From: Pachysolen tannophilus NRRL Y-2460
Taxonomy: Eukaryota > Ascomycota > Pichiomycetes > Alaninales > Pachysolenaceae
NCBI GenBank assembly: GCA_001661245.1
Contig: KV454011.1
Span: 1,204,724-1,268,723 of the forward strand
DNA length: 64,000 nucleotides
Reading direction: 5' to 3'
Positions 60,475 to 64,000 of this stretch are shown here, piece by piece. How positions within the stretch are numbered: position 1 is the first letter of the stretch; the number at the start of each line of letters is the position of its first letter. Both the position numbers and the translations under genes were made by a program. The notes under the pieces were generated by a model. It was not told the origin of the DNA and did not search any database. It was given only the letters and a program-made list of their open reading frames with translations.

Positions 60475-62961
60475 TTATAGACAAATTTCTTCATCAAATC
60501 TACTTTTGTAAATATCTGAATTTGACTCGACGTCATATAATGATCCATTATGCTCTTGTTCCAATCTTTGAGTTAATCTAATAACTCTCCATTTTTCTTT
60601 GTCATATTCACCAAATGCACCATATGGACATGGACTATCAGTACTTCCAGAATTTTTAGAAAATTCACTATCTGGAGTACTTTTAGTGGTGCCGCTATCA
60701 ACTCTTTTCCCACCAATTGAACTTGGTGTCAATCCATGAAATGTGTCGAATGAAGGTTTGTTGACAATTGATGTGGATTTGGTGTGGTTGTGGAAAAATT
60801 CTTTAATAGGTGATGATTTTTTACCCAAACTTATCAGTGAAGTACTATAGTTATGTTGATGAGCATTATTGGAAATAAAATCACCCATTTCGTGATGTTG
60901 TTGAGATATGTAGGAAAACCTCAGGCCAGCTTCCCTCTTTTTTACTTCTTCTTCATCTTCATTATCAAAGTCTTTTGATGAGTTGAAAAATCTTTTGTTG
61001 AATCTTTTCAAAGGAGATGATGAACTTGATCTTCTTCTTGAAGGTAAAGATGTGGATGTTGATGATAACAACTTTAATTTGCTTTTTTTTGAAGGAGAGA
61101 GTTCCTTTAACTGTTGTGGATATTTGAAAAGTTCGGCATTTTTCATACTTTCCATTGGTGCCATGGAAAGTTGATTAAATTCTTCTTCTTCCTCCTCTTC
61201 TCCTTCTTCTTCTCTTTTTTCTTCTTCTTGGTGATTTCCAGGATTAAACGTAAAGTTATCAAATGTATAATCACTTTCAGTACAGTCAAGGTCACGTATC
61301 GGAGTCTTATTCCCATTTCTATATGAATGTAGAGATGGAGCACTAGAACTTCTATCTAAACATTTACTAGAATTGAAATCAAGATTAAGTTTACCTTCAC
61401 TCTCAACGCTTTGAACTTGTGATGAATTTTGAATGTATATCCCCATCCCAATTTCTTCTCTTTCTATTTCCCTTGACCATTTATCTTTATTATTTTCCCA
61501 ACTTTGAAGAGAAATGTGATTTAATTGAGTTTTGCCTGATATTGGTGCTTCTTCCAGTAATTTTGAACTTTGGCGTGATCTTGGTATATCACCCAATTGA
61601 TCCAAAACATTTACATCTCTTGATGGTGAATACTCTTGAGGTGAATTTAATTCTGGTGAACTTTCATTTCCTCTTTCAACTACTCTCTTTTGAATTTCTC
61701 CATTTTCATCTTCCTCTTCTTCTTCTTCGTGGATGACTGAATGAGGTAAATAGTCATTATTATCATTACTATTTCCATGAACATGAACTGGATGATCTTG
61801 AGTGAGTGCGAACTGAGGCAAGTACTGATTTTTTTCAAATTCTCTTTTTGAATTTACTATTTGACTTTCACCTTGTTGTAATAATGGTGGTAATAGAGAA
61901 TCTGAAATCTTTGATAAGAAATCCTTTTCATGCAGTATTGTTTTTTCGTTTCTCTTTTTCACATTCAATCTTATAGATGAACTACTTGTAATTAAATAAT
62001 TGAGATCTGTAGTTGATATTATGTGGTTGTTTTCATATAACCTTGAGCTTCTTTTATAATTATTTTCCCATGAAGTAATAATATCTTTATTATCATTATC
62101 CGAATTTGCAATTTCATAGAATGCAGATTTTGAAAGTGGTAAATTGAAATGATTTTCGTTGTTATTATTATTATTTTTTATCTCATTAAACCCACTATTA
62201 TTCATTTTTTGAGTTTTCATGGATGAGCTCTGTACTTTAGAAACTGAAAGATCAAAATGATTTCCATTATCGTTATTATTATTTGTATAACTCATTCCAT
62301 TACTTTCAACATCTTTTGAACTTCTGTAGTTGAATTCATTTGGATCTGTCACTAATGTTTGTAAAGAATCTTTATTATTTATCAGAAACCTATGATCTTC
62401 TGCAATACTTGGTGGAGTGAAAATTCTAACTGAAGCTGTTGGAGAAGTTGTTGCAGAATTTGAAGCTGAATTTGGTACACTGGTTTGAATGCATGATGAA
62501 AATAAAAATGACAACATCGGCCCTTTCAAAAAAGTTGAAATTATGAAAAGACTCATCACCCCAATTCTCAACCTCTTGGTGGTAGATTGTTCTATGCCAT
62601 TATAAATTATATTATCAAACCATACTATCCCACTTGCAATGGATAAGAAAGTGCTTATTAACATTAAAAGAAAATTAAGCACGAAAAATTTTTTAATGTT
62701 GGATTTGGCATTCTTACTAATGGAATCTATTATCACTGTTATTAAAGATGTAGCTGCTATCACTGTTGTTAAAAACTCTCCTATTATTAAAAGCAATAAT
62801 GAAGCTGTGGATCCACTTTTGGTCGCTACAAATAAAGCACAAAGTGCATCTGCTAGACTTATCAGTATCACTATGAGTATTATCACCAACTCTAAAACAC
62901 CTTCAAATATTACCATTCTCTGCTGCCAACTTTCATTATAATATAGTTTAGGTGGTTCCAT
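60475..62961 (-). CDS. Unrecognised four-TM protein with a long serine/asparagine-rich tail
   Basis: 828 aa from the ATG at 62959-62961 (MEPPKLYYNESW). I do not recognise it. Four hydrophobic helices (about 17-44, 52-79, 91-113 and 130-153) lie in the first 160 residues. A tail of about 670 residues follows, rich in Ser, Asn, Asp and Glu with basic Ser patches (SRRRSSSSSPLKRFNKRF) suited to phosphorylation, and several acidic Glu runs. The extreme C-terminus is more complex and probably conserved: CPYGAFGEYDKEKWRVIRLTQRLEQEHNGSLYDVESN. This is the plan of fungal polarity or septum proteins with a small membrane anchor and a long cytosolic tail, but that comparison is only architectural. It is convergent with HSM3 (96 bp). 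Confidence 0.82.
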   Translation of the reverse strand: MEPPKLYYNESWQQRMVIFEGVLELVIILIVILISLADALCALFVATKSGSTASLLLLIIGEFLTTVIAATSLITVIIDSISKNAKSNIKKFFVLNFLLMLISTFLSIASGIVWFDNIIYNGIEQSTTKRLRIGVMSLFIISTFLKGPMLSFLFSSCIQTSVPNSASNSATTSPTASVRIFTPPSIAEDHRFLINNKDSLQTLVTDPNEFNYRSSKDVESNGMSYTNNNNDNGNHFDLSVSKVQSSSMKTQKMNNSGFNEIKNNNNNNENHFNLPLSKSAFYEIANSDNDNKDIITSWENNYKRSSRLYENNHIISTTDLNYLITSSSSIRLNVKKRNEKTILHEKDFLSKISDSLLPPLLQQGESQIVNSKREFEKNQYLPQFALTQDHPVHVHGNSNDNNDYLPHSVIHEEEEEEDENGEIQKRVVERGNESSPELNSPQEYSPSRDVNVLDQLGDIPRSRQSSKLLEEAPISGKTQLNHISLQSWENNKDKWSREIEREEIGMGIYIQNSSQVQSVESEGKLNLDFNSSKCLDRSSSAPSLHSYRNGNKTPIRDLDCTESDYTFDNFTFNPGNHQEEEKREEEGEEEEEEEFNQLSMAPMESMKNAELFKYPQQLKELSPSKKSKLKLLSSTSTSLPSRRRSSSSSPLKRFNKRFFNSSKDFDNEDEEEVKKREAGLRFSYISQQHHEMGDFISNNAHQHNYSTSLISLGKKSSPIKEFFHNHTKSTSIVNKPSFDTFHGLTPSSIGGKRVDSGTTKSTPDSEFSKNSGSTDSPCPYGAFGEYDKEKWRVIRLTQRLEQEHNGSLYDVESNSDIYKSRFDEEICL

Positions 62962-64000
62962 TTTTTGTAGAAACCAAAATTCATCAAATGCTGAGAAGAT
63001 TATATGAACCAAGAACTAAAGCACTGTTCACTTTTAAACTTGTTTTTTTTTTTTTGTTTTTTTTTTCTATAAACTCAACTTTAAAAAGACAATGACATAC
63101 TGAAGAACAATCAGTTAATTAAAAAAAAATTTTGGTAACCCCAAAAATTTTCTAGTTATCTAGGGCCCGCTAACCTTGCCGTTTGTAAATAAACGAAGAA
63201 AAGATATAGTTTGCAGCTATTTGGACGCATTTTCAGTATTTTTCCATTAAGTCTGTTTATCTATTTCCTAAAGAGGAAAATACAGAAATTGAGCCGGAGA
63301 TAGATGGATACGCAGTTTGACTATGTTTGGCGGGCATTCCTGCGTATATGTTAAGCGCTCTTATGGAGCAATATATACGCATCTGCGTACTTTCTTTAAT
63401 ACCACATATTATTTATTTAGATATCATAGTTTCAAAAACTTTCTCTATATTTGAGTTGTTTGATTGAACTATGAAATGAGAATTGTGAAAGACTTTTAAT
63501 GGCGATAGCAGCTATTCCAGTACTGTTTTGAAAAATGAGGGAAAAAAAAGAAAGAAAAAAGAAAAAAAAGTACTTTTTTAGCTAGCCAAAAGTTATATCT
63601 TTCCATCAATGAAACCGTATACATAAAAAGTGGTTTTGTAGGATAATTGTTCTAGAAGTCTCAAGTTAAATTTTTTATCATTTGCATTGCCTCTGCTTCA
63701 ATTTTTTAAGAACGCTTCAATTTTTAAAAAAACAACCACCACTGCGTATACGATATAAAATTTTTATCTTGATTTGTTTTACGAATCATTAAGAAAAGTA
63801 TAAAAGTAAACCATTTTGAGTTTTGTAGTTTTTAACCGGGTCAAGGGCGAATTTAAAAAAGATTTAAGGCAAAATAAACTCTAAGTTTAAAGGTCCACAC
63901 TTTGAGTATAGATATCACCTGGATAAACAGCAGCCCAATAGGTATTGGTTATGAAAGTCTCGATTTCACAAAAAAAAAAAAGAAAAAAAAGTGCTCGATG
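62962..64000. promoter_or_regulatory. Upstream region of the four-TM gene, with CTGCGTA cluster
   Basis: 1.04 kb to the window edge. Four CTGCGTA motifs (63309-63315 reverse, 63340-63346, 63383-63389, 63742-63748) and one CAAGGGCG (63842-63849) occur. The rest is A/T-rich with A and T runs. No gene was recognised. Confidence 0.55.
63309..63389. promoter_or_regulatory. Cluster of three CTGCGTA motifs
   Basis: TACGCAG at 63309-63315 and CTGCGTA at 63340-63346 and 63383-63389, the last directly preceded by TATATACGCAT. A fourth copy follows at 63742-63748. The factor is unknown. Confidence 0.5.

Noticed and set aside
63013-64000. Possible gene or element remnant at the right edge
   Set aside because: No open frame, terminal repeats or coding-like composition was seen; treated as promoter DNA.

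Overview
The window is nuclear DNA of a budding yeast (Saccharomycotina). It is strongly A/T-rich, genes are compact and mostly intronless, and the few introns use GTATGT-like donors with CTAAC branch sites. Nearly every recognisable product has a one-to-one counterpart in Saccharomyces or Candida. The plasma-membrane H+-ATPase ends in the same residues as Candida Pma1. Several in-frame CTG codons sit where serine fits better than leucine: Erg4 codon 424, Hos2, and serine runs in the mucin. The organism is therefore probably a CUG-Ser yeast, but that is an inference. No mobile element, rRNA, tRNA or CRISPR array was recognised.

Layout, left to right. 1-5600: an unrecognised coiled-coil gene with a heat-shock element at its start, the two-intron helicase gene SUB2, and a zinc-ribbon plus T5orf172 (GIY-YIG-like) gene. 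5600-19900: a 1105-aa Msb2-like signalling mucin, IRC19 divergent from an unrecognised spliced gene, MCY1 (cysteine-synthase-like), SNU71 (U1 snRNP), SCT1/GPT2 (glycerol-3-phosphate acyltransferase) and a LAA2-like AP-1 accessory gene. 19900-32500: a Ctf1-like Zn2Cys6 regulator, PUF4, STT3 and a PIB2-like FYVE protein. 32500-46200: PMA1 with a 2.3-kb upstream region, a UBX7-like gene, the flavohemoglobin YHB1 and BNI4. 46200-55600: a run of minus-strand genes: a Lys14-like Zn2Cys6 regulator, a methionine-permease-family transporter, ERG4, proteasome alpha1 SCL1 (with a 7-nt first exon) and a clavaminate-synthase-like 2OG oxygenase. 55600-64000: HOS2, CHM7, HSM3 and an unrecognised four-TM protein with a long cytoplasmic tail.

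There is no operon-like pathway cluster; these are housekeeping genes in ordinary yeast order. Functional threads can still be seen. SUB2 and SNU71 both act in splicing. SCL1 and HSM3 (proteasome subunit and base-assembly chaperone) share an Rpn4/PACE-like GTGGCAAAA box at similar distance and the same relative orientation. PMA1, PIB2 and the permease relate to nutrient and plasma-membrane physiology.

The most unusual material is non-coding. It includes a nine-copy GCCCYT array in the STT3/PIB2 divergent promoter, a recurring CTGCGTA motif, complementary A25/T25 tracts that could zip the long SUB2 intron, a CGG-N6-CCG palindrome upstream of PMA1, and short tandem repeats lying against several start codons. 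I did not find a convincing new multi-gene system.
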